Numbered from the stretch's first letter, positions 17,502 through 28,846 are shown. The stretch is DNA of 64,000 nucleotides from Saprospiraceae bacterium (GCA_958295895.1 CATQHI010000006.1:124001-188000), one strand, 5' to 3'. The notes: generated from the sequence alone by a model not told the origin. Translations and numbers: made by a program.

Positions 17502-18160
17502 AGATCGCGCCTTCAAACGGGAACCCCCTTCGGAAGATGCTAAAAAGTTTGTCATCATCTGCGAGGGAATTGAGCGGGAAGGACGGTACTTTGAATACTT
17601 CCGTGCGCTCGATTCAAGGGTTGATGTGGAGATTGTCCGGCCGCTTCCGGAGCAAGATAACTCACCCATCGGATTATTTTATGCCTTTGAGCTTCTGCAG
17701 CAGCCCACTACAGAGGGCGGCTATCCAAAGGAAGGTACGTGTAGTCGAAGGTGATGAGGTTTGGTTCGTGATCGACACCGATAAATGGGGAGACAAGATC
17801 GACGAGCTTAGGAACGCTGCAAGGGAAAGAGGCTACTCCATTGCCCAGAGTAACCCTTGTTTCGAGGTCTGGCTCTACTATCACTTTTACCACAACAAGC
17901 CTGATTTTGACGGAAAAGCAGGTAGTAAAGCCTGGAAAAACTTTGTCAATCAGGCAGTCCCCGGTGGTTTTGACAGTAGCAAGCATCCCATTTACCTAGG
18001 GGATGCCAATCGGAATGCTGCTTACACCTACGAGACCAACGACCTAGGTGCTCCAGCACTCGCCACGACCCAGCTTTTTGAGTTAGGGGAACGACTCCAT
18101 GGTCTACTCAAACACAAACTAGAGACCGCGCGGCACAAACTACCACCGCTGCCGCACTAA
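17485..18160 (+). pseudogene. RloB-like effector, one frameshift
   Basis: The N-terminal part (17485-17754) reads KKFVIICEGIEREGRYFEYF, the RloB CEGxxxE...YF signature. The C-terminal part continues in another frame (to 18160) with EVWFVIDTDKWG and SNPCFEVWLYYHF, also RloB hallmarks with TOPRIM-like acidic residues. The shift falls at about 17720-17745. Everything else is intact, so this is a recent loss, an assembly error or a recoding site. RloB is the presumed nuclease/toxin half of the RloA-RloB pair; its loss would disarm the system. Confidence 0.75.
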
Positions 18161-18202
18161 CCCCACGCTTAAAAGCGATATCACGCGGGTAGTACTACGC
18201 CG

Positions 18203-18222
18203 CCGCACCCGCGACCCCGCCC
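18203..18222 (-). repeat. Dispersed 20-bp motif, degenerate copy
   Basis: On the minus strand GGGCGGGGTCGCGGGTGCGG (4 mismatches). Intergenic, in the 149 bp between rloB and the next gene, where nothing else was recognised. Confidence 0.6.
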
Positions 18223-18309
18223 GCATCTACCAACTCGCCCCGGCAACCGACCAAGTGGTAAACCCGGCCGGCCGCCTGCCGTGTTACTACTGCACAAGCC
18301 CGCCCCCCC

Positions 18310-18975
18310 ATGATCATCCTCACCATCCTCTCCATCCTGCTCGTAGCCGCCCTGATCTACCTATTCAATCAGTGGAGCAACCATCGCATGCCGAGCAGAA
18401 AACGCCGCGGCCGCGTACTCAGCGAGCTACAACAGGATATGGACCAGTGGACCCCCCAGCTCATCAAGATGGACCGCGAGGAGCTGGACCTCTTCAGCCT
18501 CACCCAGGACAAGCAGGTGGTCAAGACCAGCGGGGCCGGCAAGACCGCGAAGGGAACTTTTACCACCATCTTCAACGAACCGGTGGTCAGCTACAGCTAC
18601 CGCCGCTTCCTGGGCAAGCAGGTCAACGAACTGCTCTACGCCCGCACCGCCGAGCACGACTACGTGTACTGGACCGATAAGGGGAAGACCAAACTCGAGA
18701 TCGATAGCCAGCCCGTCGGCACCCTGGAGGGTAAGCGGCTACTGGGGGAGCGCACCGGTAAGGAACTGGCCCGCATCGCTACTGAGGCCCGTGAGAATTA
18801 CCTGCCCGTAAGCGTCGGGAACCGGGAGGTGGGCGCGCTGACCAATCTACCGGCTACTGCCAGCGACGGACTTAGCCAGCGGGCCTTCGAGTTCATCCCC
18901 GAGGATCTGACGGACAAGGAAGAGCAGCTGCTGCTGAGCCTGGCGGTGCGGGAGCTGGTGGGACGTACGGTTTAG
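18310..18975 (+). CDS. Membrane-anchored protein of unknown function
   Basis: A 221-residue protein with one N-terminal transmembrane helix (IILTILSILLVAALIYLF) followed by a basic stretch (SNHRMPSRKRRGR), consistent with an N-out/C-in anchor. The remaining 190 residues are mixed alpha/beta without a recognised motif (TFTTIFNEPVVSYSYRRFLG, LPVSVGNREVGAL). The C-terminus, LTDKEEQLLLSLAVRELVGRTV, is helical. It is single-gene and followed by the CACAGAG-type repeat that separates it from the convergent icd. Confidence 0.6.
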   Translation: MIILTILSILLVAALIYLFNQWSNHRMPSRKRRGRVLSELQQDMDQWTPQLIKMDREELDLFSLTQDKQVVKTSGAGKTAKGTFTTIFNEPVVSYSYRRFLGKQVNELLYARTAEHDYVYWTDKGKTKLEIDSQPVGTLEGKRLLGERTGKELARIATEARENYLPVSVGNREVGALTNLPATASDGLSQRAFEFIPEDLTDKEEQLLLSLAVRELVGRTV

Positions 18976-18978
18976 ATA

Positions 18979-19075
18979 AACCACAGCGCTACACAAAGTA
19001 GGGCACAGAGTCACACAAAGTATTACAGTAATACTCTGTGGCACTCTGTGCCCCCATCTGTGCGACTCTGTGGTT
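18979..19075. repeat. CACAGAG-type palindromic repeat (copy 1)
   Basis: A long imperfect palindrome starting AACCACAG and ending CTCTGTGGTT, with internal GGCACAGAG / CTCTGTGCC arms and centre CAGTAATAC. It lies between two convergent genes (unknown gene and icd). A related copy with the same centre is at 21622-21695. Confidence 0.7.
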
Positions 19076-19099
19076 AACACCCACGCCGCCAGGCGCACC

Positions 19100-20329
<1,230 letters not shown>

Positions 20330-20378
20330 GTGGTGGGTTGGGTTTACTTGGGTTGTGGCTCCGCCCGGGGGCGGCCGG

Positions 20379-20386
20379 CAAAAATA
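20379..20386 (-). promoter_or_regulatory. -7 box TATTTTTG for icd
   Basis: Exact TAnnTTTG match on the minus strand, 49 bases upstream of the icd ATG. Confidence 0.5.
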
Positions 20387-20398
20387 GGTAAAAGTTGC

Positions 20399-20418
20399 GG
20401 GCGTGGTCGCAGGTGCAA
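20399..20418 (+). repeat. Dispersed 20-bp motif
   Basis: GGGCGTGGTCGCAGGTGCAA, 2 mismatches; in the shared upstream region of icd and the AI-2E transporter gene. Confidence 0.7.
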
Positions 20419-20454
20419 CGAGCACATTTTGCCGACCCGGTTCGTTAGTCGAGT

Positions 20455-21573
20455 ATGTCCATTGTCCGCGTTGCCGCCTGGTTGATCACGATCGCGCTGA
20501 TCCTTGCCCTCATCGTGCTGGGCAAGAGCTACTTGGTGCCCATCGTCGTGGCACTGGTATTCTGGTACCTGGTCAACGCCCTCAACGATCAGTTTCAGAA
20601 CTTGCCCCTCGGAGGCTTTCGGCTACCCAATACGGTTACGCTACTGATGTCACTGGGTTTCATCGTCCTGGGGCTGTACTTCATCTCGGACATGATCGTC
20701 AATACGGTCAACGGCTTCGTGCAGGAGAGCGACGTATACCTGCCCCGGATCGAGCAGCAGATTGCCAACGTGTACGCCCGCCTCAGAATTGACCGGCCTC
20801 CGCCAAGCATCACTCAGCTGCGTATCGGCCAGGAGCTACTCGGTAACCTGGCCCTAGTCTTCGCCGGCGTGACCAGCGCGGCTAAGGGGGTCGCCCTGGT
20901 GCTGTTGTACGTGCTTTTTTTCCTGGTCGAGCAGGGTAGCTTTCCCAGGAAGCTGCGGGTCCTCGGTCTCGATATGCGCAGTAGTACCCGTTTCGCCTTC
21001 GTGCTTCAGGAGATTAACACCGCCATGCGCACCTACCTGGGGGTAAAGACCCTGACCAGCATCGCTACGGCCGTGCTCTGCTTCATCATCTTTCAGGTGA
21101 TCGGACTGGACTATGCCCTGTTCTGGGCGTTTCTGATCTTTCTGTTCAATTACATCCCCACCATCGGCTCCATTACCGCTACGGCCCTGCCCGCCCTGCT
21201 GGCCCTGGTACAGTTCGACACCCTGACCCCCTTCCTGGTGGTCGTGATCGGCGTGACCATCGTGCAGCTGCTCGTCGGCAACATCATCGAGCCCCGCCTC
21301 ATGGGTAGCACCCTCAACATCAGCCCCCTGGTGGTGGTGCTCTCCCTCATCCTCTGGAGTATGCTCTGGGGCATCGTGGGTATGCTCCTGAGCGTACCGA
21401 TCACGGTGGCCATCATCATCATCACCGCCCAGTTTCCGCAGACGCGTGCCGTGGCCATCCTGCTGAGCCGTAACGGGGACGTCAATACGCGGAAGCTGAA
21501 CCGGCCGGGTAGGCGGGAGAGTGAGCGTAAGGAGGAGGTCGCGGGGGTGGAGGATGCTACTACCGTCGTTTAG
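20455..21573 (+). CDS. AI-2E family transporter (PF01594)
   Basis: A 372-residue polytopic inner-membrane protein with about eight hydrophobic segments. The family signature is visible near the C-terminal half: [20 protein letters not shown] (the conserved NYIPTIGS motif), [22 protein letters not shown] and [18 protein letters not shown]. Members include TqsA (AI-2 export) and PerM-type or Na+/H+ antiporter relatives, so the substrate cannot be fixed. The hydrophilic tail ([17 protein letters not shown]) is cytoplasmic. It is divergent from icd and convergent with the AsmA-like gene across a palindromic repeat. Confidence 0.88.
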   Translation: MSIVRVAAWLITIALILALIVLGKSYLVPIVVALVFWYLVNALNDQFQNLPLGGFRLPNTVTLLMSLGFIVLGLYFISDMIVNTVNGFVQESDVYLPRIEQQIANVYARLRIDRPPPSITQLRIGQELLGNLALVFAGVTSAAKGVALVLLYVLFFLVEQGSFPRKLRVLGLDMRSSTRFAFVLQEINTAMRTYLGVKTLTSIATAVLCFIIFQVIGLDYALFWAFLIFLFNYIPTIGSITATALPALLALVQFDTLTPFLVVVIGVTIVQLLVGNIIEPRLMGSTLNISPLVVVLSLILWSMLWGIVGMLLSVPITVAIIIITAQFPQTRAVAILLSRNGDVNTRKLNRPGRRESERKEEVAGVEDATTVV

Positions 21574-21621
21574 TTCACACACGCTCCGCGGTTTAACTAG
21601 ATAGGGCGCACCATATTGGCC

Positions 21622-21695
21622 AACCACAGAGAACGCAGAGGGCCACAGAGACGTCTTCAGTAATACCTCTGCGATTCTCTGCGTACTCTGTGGTT
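21622..21695. repeat. CACAGAG-type palindromic repeat (copy 2)
   Basis: Begins AACCACAGAGAACGCAGAG and ends CTCTGCGTACTCTGTGGTT, with centre CAGTAATAC as in copy 1. It lies between the convergent AI-2E transporter and AsmA-like genes and is a probable bidirectional terminator. Confidence 0.7.
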
Positions 21696-21727
21696 CAAAA
21701 TAAGGTAGCTTTGCTGCCCCACAACGC

Positions 21728-24259
21728 TCAATCAAGCTCTTTCTGCAAAGCGATATCCGACAGCGCAGAGGACCGCATCCCACTCACCAGTCCCTTCCAG
21801 TACGCATTAAAGAAACTCCGCTCCCGGCTGTGCTCGTGGTACATCTTGCCCTGGCGGAAGTCCTCCCCCCGGTAGTTATCTTTTTTGAGCACAAAGCCCG
21901 AGACCAGCTTCTTGAACCAGCTGCCACCACCCACCAACGTCACGTCTAGATCGTGGTACAGCATAGTCAGTTCGCCGGTCAGCACTTCGTTCTCTAGCTG
22001 GCCCCGGTACTGCATGCCCTCGATGACGCCCGACTCGATGTAGGCGTTGGCCACTACCTCGAACAGCGGATTGATCCCACTCAGATCGTACTGCCCGAAC
22101 TCACCACGGATGCCGTAGTTGCGCCCGCTGCTATCCCGCGCCAGGGCAAACTCGGCGTGCAGCGGGGTAGCGCGCTCGAAGGTGGCATCGAAGGAAAGTT
22201 GGACACTATCCGTAGTACTGAGCTCGGTATCGAGGTTGTCCAGGCGGACCGTGCCGGCGGAGAAGTGGATGGTCTTGGCGTCCAGCACGGTATCGACGAC
22301 CCCGTAGGCGATGTCGGTAGACAGAAGGCGGGCCGCTCGCAACTGGATGCGGGGGCCGATCCGGCGCAGGGCTTCGATGGGCATAAGCTTTTGTTTTGGG
22401 GGGGGGTCCATGGCGATATCCTCGACCACCAGCACCCGAAAGTCGGCGGCGGTGAGGGAGTCCACCGCGACGGTCTCCCCCCGCAGCAGTGCGTCGTGGG
22501 CGATGCCACTGGCCCGCAGCCCGTCAAATTGGAAGTCGAGCCAGGACTTACTCACCTCGTCCCGGAAGGTCTCCGCGGCGGACAACCGATTGCGGCGCTG
22601 GAGGCTATCGAGGGTCAGCAGGCCCAGGCGGCTCGTGTAGGCAATGCGGTCGAAAACGTAGTCGATGGGCTCTTCCTCCCCCAGGATCGTCACCCGGTCG
22701 ACCCGCAGCTTACTTGGCCCCAGGCGGGTGGGTGCGAAGGGGGTGACGATGCCGTACTGGTCGAGGTACACGCCCCGGGCTACGATATTCTCTTTGCCCG
22801 TTTGGCCGCGGCGGCGCAGGGTCCCGTTGGCAAGTTGGGCACGGTTGATCTGCAGTCCCTCAGCGGTGGTTATTTCGCTCAGGGTCAGGGAGGGGGCGGT
22901 GATGGCGTAGCTGCCGCCGTCGCGGTTGTGCACGGTGAGGTCGGCCGTACGGACCTTGGCCGAGCCGGCGCGTACGGGCTCGCCCGCGAGTAGCGCCGAG
23001 CGGTCGATGTCCGACACGTTGAGGCTGGCTACGGTGCCGGTGATCCGATCGCCGGAGATCCGCAGGTCGCTGCCCCCCAGGGTGCGCTCCGCACTGTTGT
23101 AGTCCAACCCGGCCGCGGTGATCGTCTCTGTGCCCGTTTCGACGGTGAGCTCCGGTACCGTGAGGCGGGTAGGTCCTACCGTAGCGGGCTGCAACGGCAC
23201 GGTGAGCTGGCCCTGCTCCAGTACCGCTTGGCTAGCCGCTATGGTCAGGTTTTTTTGGTTGTCAAAGGATAGCCGCTTCCCGTCTAGTTTCAGGCTTTCT
23301 AGTTGTAGACTGTCCCGGTAAGACAGACCAGTCACGACCAGTGCTCCGTCAAGTGCGGCGGTGCCGAAGGGGCCACGGAGGGCCAGATCGACGTCCGGTA
23401 GGGAGAGGGTTCCCAGCTGTAGGGCAGGGGGCGGGGGGGAGGAGGCTTGGGCGGGCTTGTCCCGCTGCGATAGACTTTGCACCCGCGCGCCGCCGCCCAG
23501 CTGTGCGACGGAGATGGAATCCAGGAGGATGACCTCCTGCCGGAGCTGCGCCTCGGTGATACCCACAAGGCGTAGGTCGCGGGCCCATAGGTCGGTCTGT
23601 TGGCCCTGCCGGAAGGACACGTCACCCACCTGGACGGCAGCATACTCCGTGGCGTAGAAAATAGTAGTCGCGGTGAGCTGGGTACTGTCCTGCGGGGCGA
23701 GGTAGGCCACCGTGTCGGCATTCACCCGGAGGCGCTCAATGGCGGCGGACTGTAGGGGGAGCGTGAGGGGTTCCAGGGTGCCGCTGAGGTGGCGGACGTT
23801 GAGTTGTCTGTCCGTCGGTACATCGGTGAGGTCGAGAAAGATGCTATCCAGGTACAGGGCCGAGACGTCCAGGGCAAACTCGGAACTATCCGCCGCGGTC
23901 GCGGGTGCAGCCTGACGGGTAAGGGCAGCTTCTAACCCCCGCAGCCGGACCTCCCGTACGGTGATGGGCTTACCCGTGAGGAGGCTTAGTAGATTGACCC
24001 CGCGGACAGACACGCTGGATAGGGAGCCACGGGCAGCGATAGTATTACGGTCCTGATCGAAGCGAATGCCGGTAGCGGTGAGGCCGATGGGGAAGAAGCC
24101 GTAGCGGTAGTCGCGAATGAATAGGCTGTTGTCGCCCGCATTAGCCCGCGCAATGGCCCCCTCGATGCGCTGACCTACGTACCAGTCTGCCGCAAAATAC
24201 AACAGCAGGGGAAGGAGCAGCAGCAGGTACCACCAGCGAAAACGAAACGTACCGGTCAT
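21728..24259 (-). CDS. AsmA/YhdP-like membrane-anchored protein
   Basis: An 843-residue protein with one N-terminal membrane helix (WWYLLLLLPLLLYFAADWYV) followed by a very long periplasmic repeat-rich beta region with recurring 'domain/function' strands (LSSVSVRGVNLLSLL, VREVRLRGLEAAL, LGTLSLPDVDLALRG, LTVPELTVETGTETITAAGL). It ends with segments typical of AsmA/TamB-like lipid-transfer beta-taco proteins (GQYDLSGINPLFEVVANAYIESGVIEGMQYRGQLENEVLTG). This suggests a role in moving phospholipid between membranes or in envelope assembly. The assignment rests on architecture; no single signature is decisive. Confidence 0.6.
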   Translation of the reverse strand: MTGTFRFRWWYLLLLLPLLLYFAADWYVGQRIEGAIARANAGDNSLFIRDYRYGFFPIGLTATGIRFDQDRNTIAARGSLSSVSVRGVNLLSLLTGKPITVREVRLRGLEAALTRQAAPATAADSSEFALDVSALYLDSIFLDLTDVPTDRQLNVRHLSGTLEPLTLPLQSAAIERLRVNADTVAYLAPQDSTQLTATTIFYATEYAAVQVGDVSFRQGQQTDLWARDLRLVGITEAQLRQEVILLDSISVAQLGGGARVQSLSQRDKPAQASSPPPPALQLGTLSLPDVDLALRGPFGTAALDGALVVTGLSYRDSLQLESLKLDGKRLSFDNQKNLTIAASQAVLEQGQLTVPLQPATVGPTRLTVPELTVETGTETITAAGLDYNSAERTLGGSDLRISGDRITGTVASLNVSDIDRSALLAGEPVRAGSAKVRTADLTVHNRDGGSYAITAPSLTLSEITTAEGLQINRAQLANGTLRRRGQTGKENIVARGVYLDQYGIVTPFAPTRLGPSKLRVDRVTILGEEEPIDYVFDRIAYTSRLGLLTLDSLQRRNRLSAAETFRDEVSKSWLDFQFDGLRASGIAHDALLRGETVAVDSLTAADFRVLVVEDIAMDPPPKQKLMPIEALRRIGPRIQLRAARLLSTDIAYGVVDTVLDAKTIHFSAGTVRLDNLDTELSTTDSVQLSFDATFERATPLHAEFALARDSSGRNYGIRGEFGQYDLSGINPLFEVVANAYIESGVIEGMQYRGQLENEVLTGELTMLYHDLDVTLVGGGSWFKKLVSGFVLKKDNYRGEDFRQGKMYHEHSRERSFFNAYWKGLVSGMRSSALSDIALQKELD

Positions 24260-24380
24260 GTAGACAGGGGGAACGGTGGGGCGGGGGGATTGTGTATAAA
24301 AGCCTGGGGCAACGTGGAATGTTTGTTAGCCCCACCGCGTCTAAGCCAACAAATTGTTTGATACTATTCCCGACGTTTCG

Positions 24381-24388
24381 TATGTTTG
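24381..24388 (+). promoter_or_regulatory. -7 box TATGTTTG for parE
   Basis: Exact TAnnTTTG match 22 bases before the ATG at 24411. It supports that ATG over an in-frame start 57 bases further up. Confidence 0.55.
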
Positions 24389-24410
24389 CCAGCCGAGACA
24401 GCAGCAGTAC

Positions 24411-26261
24411 ATGGCACAAAGCACCTATACCGAAGATAACATCCGCTCCCTCGACTGGAAGGAGCACATTCGCATGCGACCGGGCATGTACATCGGTAAG
24501 CTCGGCGACGGGTCGAGCCCCGACGATGGCATTTACATCCTACTCAAGGAGGTGATCGACAACTCCATTGACGAGTACGTCATGGGCCACGGCCGGCAGA
24601 TCGACGTGACGATTGAGGACGGTACGGTAAAGGTGCGCGATTACGGCCGCGGTATCCCGCTCGGTAAGGTGGTCGACGTGGTCTCCAAGATCAACACCGG
24701 CGGCAAGTACGATAGTAAGGCCTTTAAGAAGGCGGTGGGACTGAACGGGGTGGGTCTGAAGGCGACCAACGCGCTGTCGGACGACTTTCGGGTCTACGCC
24801 GTGCGCGAGGGGAAGCTCAAGCAGGCCGACTTTGCGGAGGGCAACCTGGTCAGGGACCACAAGCCCACGACGACGAAGGAGGACAATGGCACCTACGTCA
24901 GCTTCGTGCCCGATAGCTCGATCTTCAAGAAGTACCGCTTCCGCAGCGACTTCGTCGAGAACCAGCTCTGGAACTACGCCTACCTGAACGCCGGACTCAA
25001 GATCAACTTCAACGGAAAAACCCTGGTGTCGAAGAACGGCCTGCGCGACCTGCTGGAGCGCAAGACCAACGTGGAGCAACTGCGCTACGACATCATCCAT
25101 TTGAAGGGCGACGATATCGAGATCGCCCTCACCCACGGTAGCGCTTACGGCGAGACCTACTTCAGCTTCGTCAACGGACAGTTCACCACCCAGGGCGGTA
25201 CTCACCTGAATGCCTTCCGCCAGGCGCTGGTCGAGACCGTGCAGAAACACTACGGTAAGAACTACGACCGCAAGGATATCCTGGCTAGCGTTATCGCCGC
25301 CGTTGCCATCAAGGTAGAGGAGCCGGTCTTTGAGTCGCAGACTAAAACCAAGCTTGGCAGCACCGATATGGGCCCCAAGGGACCCACCGTACAGACCTTC
25401 CTGCGCAACTTCCTGACCGAAGCGCTGGACAATTTCCTGCATAAGAACCCCACCATTGCCCAGTCGCTCGAAAAGCGCATCAAGCAATCGGAACGGGAGC
25501 GTAAGGAGATCGCCGGCATCAAAAAGCTGGCCAACCAGCGGGCCAAAAAGGCCAATCTGCACAACAAGAAGCTGCGCGACTGCCGCGTCCACTTCGGCGA
25601 TACGAAGGGTAAGGAGGAGGAGGTACGTCTGGACACTACCATCTTCATCACCGAGGGCGACTCGGCCAGTGGGTCCATCACCGTGGCCCGCGATGTGCAG
25701 ACCCAGGCGGTGTTCTCCCTACGTGGAAAGCCCCTCAACTGCTACGGCCTCACCAAGAAGGTCGTCTACGAAAACGAGGAGTTCAACCTTCTCCAGCACG
25801 CCCTTAACATCGAGGACGACGTCGACGAGATCCGCTACAACCGCGTGGTCATCGCCACCGACGCCGACGTCGACGGTATGCACATCCGGCTGCTACTGCT
25901 GACCTTCTTCCTCCAGTTCTTCCCCGACATGGTCGCCAAGGGCCACCTCTACATCCTCGAAACCCCCCTTTTCCGCGTGCGCGATAAGCAGAAGACTTAC
26001 TACTGCTACAGCGAGCAGGAAAAGCAGGAGGCCATCGAGAAGCTACGCGGTAAGGCCGAGATCACCCGCTTCAAGGGCCTCGGTGAGATCAGCCCCGGCG
26101 AGTTCAAGGACTTCATCGGCGAGGACATCCGCCTGGAGCCCGTCGTCATGGCCGATAACACCAACATCGAGGACCTGCTGAGCTACTATATGGGGAAGAA
26201 TACGCCGGTGCGGCAGAACTTTATTATTGATAATCTGCGGGTGGAGCGGGACGAAGAGTAG
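24411..26261 (+). CDS. parE: DNA topoisomerase IV subunit B
   Basis: A 616-residue type IIA topoisomerase ATPase subunit. The GHKL ATPase part shows [24 protein letters not shown] (ATP/Mg2+ Asn), [11 protein letters not shown] and [14 protein letters not shown]. The TOPRIM part shows [10 protein letters not shown] (near 414) and [20 protein letters not shown] (DxD metal site near 483), and the tail holds [41 protein letters not shown] is typical of Bacteroidota ParE rather than GyrB. It relaxes and decatenates DNA with ParC. parC does not follow; the next gene is the convergent UspA, so the usual parE-parC pairing is broken here. Confidence 0.93.
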   Translation: MAQSTYTEDNIRSLDWKEHIRMRPGMYIGKLGDGSSPDDGIYILLKEVIDNSIDEYVMGHGRQIDVTIEDGTVKVRDYGRGIPLGKVVDVVSKINTGGKYDSKAFKKAVGLNGVGLKATNALSDDFRVYAVREGKLKQADFAEGNLVRDHKPTTTKEDNGTYVSFVPDSSIFKKYRFRSDFVENQLWNYAYLNAGLKINFNGKTLVSKNGLRDLLERKTNVEQLRYDIIHLKGDDIEIALTHGSAYGETYFSFVNGQFTTQGGTHLNAFRQALVETVQKHYGKNYDRKDILASVIAAVAIKVEEPVFESQTKTKLGSTDMGPKGPTVQTFLRNFLTEALDNFLHKNPTIAQSLEKRIKQSERERKEIAGIKKLANQRAKKANLHNKKLRDCRVHFGDTKGKEEEVRLDTTIFITEGDSASGSITVARDVQTQAVFSLRGKPLNCYGLTKKVVYENEEFNLLQHALNIEDDVDEIRYNRVVIATDADVDGMHIRLLLLTFFLQFFPDMVAKGHLYILETPLFRVRDKQKTYYCYSEQEKQEAIEKLRGKAEITRFKGLGEISPGEFKDFIGEDIRLEPVVMADNTNIEDLLSYYMGKNTPVRQNFIIDNLRVERDEE

Positions 26262-26268
26262 GAATAGA

Positions 26269-26296
26269 CGCCTTCGGCTGTTAGACGCCGAAGGCG
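26269..26296. terminator. Bidirectional terminator hairpin
   Basis: Arms CGCCTTCGGC (26269-26278) and GCCGAAGGCG (26287-26296) with an 8-base loop, between convergent parE and uspA. Confidence 0.65.
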
Positions 26297-26298
26297 AT

Positions 26299-27120
26299 CT
26301 ACTCCAAATGGAGAATCAGTACCGGAATCGAAGGATGCAACACCATCTGCTTAGTAGCACTCCGGTGAAACAACCGCTCCCAGAACCCCCGCTCCTGGGT
26401 CACCATCACCGCGAGCTGTACGGGATTCTGCTGGAGGTAATCGACCAGGCCCTGCTGTACGGTATCGGCGGTGACCTCGATGATCTCGAAAGCGAACTCG
26501 GGGTCGGGGTTGTTAAACAGGGGGGCGAAGAGTTTTTCGCGCTCGCGGCGGTGCTCGCTGTCGTCTTCGTTGACGTGCACGAAGTGGATGCGGGCGCGGA
26601 AGAGCTCGTTGAAGTCCATGAGCTGGAGCACGGCGCGGCGGCTAAGGGAAAGACTGCTGCTGGCGTAGAGGATGTGACGGTAATCGCTGAACTCGGCACC
26701 CTTGGGTACCAGCAGTACGGGGCAGGCGCTACGCTGGGCCACCGTGGAGGAGATGCTGCCGAAGACCTCCTCGAGCACGTCGGCCGAGCCGGTAGCGCCG
26801 AGCACGACCAGGTCGGTAGTGGCGCTTTCCTCTACGATCTTATCGGCGGGAAAGCCGAGGACGAGCTCGCTACGGCGGCGTACCGTAGCGGGGGCGGGGT
26901 GGAGCTGAAGAAACTCCCCAAGGGCAGCCTCACGGGCGTCCATGAGCTCGCCAACGGGGGTGGCCAGGGCGGCCGTATCGCCGCTGGCGGCCTGGGGGGT
27001 GAAGACGTGAATGACCCGGACCTCGCGTGCGCCTACGGACGAAGCCAGGGCCTCGGCGTACCGCAGGGCGGCAGCCGATCCTTTGCTGAAATCGACGGGA
27101 ACAAGGACTCGTTGGATCAT
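26299..27120 (-). CDS. Tandem-domain universal stress protein (UspA family)
   Basis: A 273-residue protein with two Usp folds. Domain 1 (about 1-143) has the start VLVPVDFSKGSAAALRYAE and an ATP-binding-like end VLGATGSADVLEEVFGSISSTVAQRSACPVLLVP (G-2x-G-9x-G(S/T) pattern). Domain 2 (about 148-273) ends in MVTQERGFWERLFHRSATKQMVLHPSIPVLIL, where the glycine pattern is lost, so only the first half probably binds nucleotide. Double-Usp proteins are common in Bacteroidota and act in stress survival. A -7-like TATCTTCG (27142-27149, minus) lies 21 bases upstream. Confidence 0.88.
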   Translation of the reverse strand: MIQRVLVPVDFSKGSAAALRYAEALASSVGAREVRVIHVFTPQAASGDTAALATPVGELMDAREAALGEFLQLHPAPATVRRRSELVLGFPADKIVEESATTDLVVLGATGSADVLEEVFGSISSTVAQRSACPVLLVPKGAEFSDYRHILYASSSLSLSRRAVLQLMDFNELFRARIHFVHVNEDDSEHRREREKLFAPLFNNPDPEFAFEIIEVTADTVQQGLVDYLQQNPVQLAVMVTQERGFWERLFHRSATKQMVLHPSIPVLILHLE

Positions 27121-27206
27121 AGTGTGGCGCTAGTAGGGCGGCGAAGATACACGACCGGGCCGACCTTTCGCGCTATTCGCCCGTTAGAACAGTCAACCAC
27201 AGGGGT

Positions 27207-28397
27207 ATGAGTCGTCAGTGTTGGTACGGAAGGGACAAGCAACCCGTCGCGCACAGGAGGGGCACTGCTATAAGTATCGACAACTACTCCGACTGGCAAA
27301 TTCGCCGCCTGAACACCAGCGAGCATCTCCTGCCGCGGCGACCCGACGACTGGTGGCTACAACCGGATACCCTAGCCTTTCTCCAGCGCTATCCGCAGGG
27401 GATGACTACCCGGGCGTTCGAACTGACCCACGCGCCGAGCGGACGCTGTTTACTACTTACCGCCCAGGATTTATACTTCGATGCCGCAGCACAATTCAGC
27501 GAAACGGCGAAGGGAGAGACCAGTAGTTGGGACTTTCGCCGGCGGCTGCTGCGGTCCCTCCGCAGTAAGGTGCTCGTGCTCGGACAACTGCTGATCTCGG
27601 GAGACTACGGCCAGGACGGGCTAAACCTGCTGAACCCGAAAGAAGCCGCGCAATTACTACCGGCGGTAGCCGATACCCTGCTGCGGCGGGGTAGGGGGTA
27701 CCGGGCGGTACTGCTGAAGGACCTTTACTCCACTGACTCCCCCCATACTGCTGCACTACTCCGCAAACCCTTTACACTACTCCCCACTGACCCCTGTATG
27801 CTACTGCCCCTCCGGTGGCCGGATCTCGAGGCCTATGCAGCCGATCTGAGCAGTAAGTACCGCGTCCGCTACCGGCGGGCCCGGACCAAGCTGGCGGGCA
27901 TCCAGCGGCGCAGCCTCCCGGCCCGGGAGGTGACCGAACGGCTCGACCGCCTCTACGCCCTCTACCGCATCACCAGCCGGGGGGCCGCCGTCAACCTCAC
28001 CGGGTTGACACCGGATTACTTTCGCTGGCTCGGACGGCGCGCTAGGGTCCACGGTTACTTCGATCCGGCGGGTGAACTCATCGGCTTCACCACCGCGCTG
28101 GCTAACGGCCCGGTATACCAGGCGCACTACCTGGGTCTGGAGGAACGCTATAAACGCTCGCACCACCTCTACCATAATATGCTTTTCGACCTGCTGGGCG
28201 ATGCGCTGGCCGGCGACTTCACCACCCTAGATTACGGCCGCACGGCCCTGGAAATAAAGAGCTCGGTAGGTGCCGTACCGCATTCCTACGCCACCCTCCT
28301 GCGGCTGTGCTCCCCGCTGCTCAACCCCGTGGTGCCCTTTTTCGTGCCGGCCGTTTTTACCGCCCCGCAGTGGCAGCAGCGCCACCCCTTTCGGTAG
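27207..28397 (+). CDS. GNAT/FemAB-like acyltransferase (DUF482/PF13480 type)
   Basis: A 396-residue cytoplasmic protein. The C-terminal half resembles the FemAB/GNAT acyltransferases annotated as 'peptidoglycan or polysaccharide biosynthesis': YRVRYRRARTKLAGI, RLYALYRITSRGAAVNLTGLTPDYFRWLGRR, GELIGFTTALANGPVYQAHYLGLEERYKRSHHLYHNMLFDL and LDYGRTALEIKSSVGA. This fold transfers an amino-acyl or acyl group. The N-terminal 45 residues are weakly conserved, so a later start is possible. No neighbouring pathway genes help to identify the substrate. Confidence 0.65.
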   Translation: MSRQCWYGRDKQPVAHRRGTAISIDNYSDWQIRRLNTSEHLLPRRPDDWWLQPDTLAFLQRYPQGMTTRAFELTHAPSGRCLLLTAQDLYFDAAAQFSETAKGETSSWDFRRRLLRSLRSKVLVLGQLLISGDYGQDGLNLLNPKEAAQLLPAVADTLLRRGRGYRAVLLKDLYSTDSPHTAALLRKPFTLLPTDPCMLLPLRWPDLEAYAADLSSKYRVRYRRARTKLAGIQRRSLPAREVTERLDRLYALYRITSRGAAVNLTGLTPDYFRWLGRRARVHGYFDPAGELIGFTTALANGPVYQAHYLGLEERYKRSHHLYHNMLFDLLGDALAGDFTTLDYGRTALEIKSSVGAVPHSYATLLRLCSPLLNPVVPFFVPAVFTAPQWQQRHPFR

Positions 28398-28583
28398 AAT
28401 ATTGTTAGGGTTAAATCTGTGTCATCTCAGTGCACAGCGACCAACCCCGGGTGCGATCGGACAGTTCTATGGGTGCCACGGCAAGCGGAAAATTTAGCTT
28501 CTGGAAAGCTTGCCCGTAAGACAATTTATCCCTATTTTTCTCGTCGTCAGTACGAGCCGATCCCGTAAAACCTAAGTCACCCG

Positions 28584-28814
28584 ATGAGCACCAGAAAACA
28601 GCTGAAGTACAAGTACCTCAAGACCAAGATGGCGCTTAGTCAGACTGTGCAACAGCTATTGGAGATCAACCGGAAGCGCCGGTTCTTCCGCGAAGATCCC
28701 GAGCGGGAGAACGCACTGAACGAGGAGGTCCGGGTGTTGAATGCCACGGCCGAGATTCAGGCCCGTACCCTCCGAAGCTACCAGGAAAGTATCCGTGCCC
28801 TCGAGCGTGCCTAG
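28584..28814 (+). CDS. Small helical protein, unknown
   Basis: A 76-residue highly charged protein predicted to be all helix with coiled-coil character (KYLKTKMALSQTVQQLLEIN, NATAEIQARTLRSYQESIRA). No membrane segment or cysteine. The ATG follows a TATTTTTC box in the 186-bp upstream gap, where nothing else was recognised. It is upstream of trpS with a 45-bp gap. The reading frame and start look real but no family is known to me. Confidence 0.5.
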   Translation: MSTRKQLKYKYLKTKMALSQTVQQLLEINRKRRFFREDPERENALNEEVRVLNATAEIQARTLRSYQESIRALERA

Positions 28815-28846
28815 GTAATTCCTGCCGGGGTAGGGCGGCTTTGTTC

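Noticed and set aside
16134-18160. Calling the ATPase pair PARIS (AriA/AriB)
   Set aside because: The second protein carries RloB-type motifs (CEG...E..YF, FVIDTD, NPCFEVW) rather than a DUF4435/AriB pattern, so RloA/RloB (AbiL-like) fits better.
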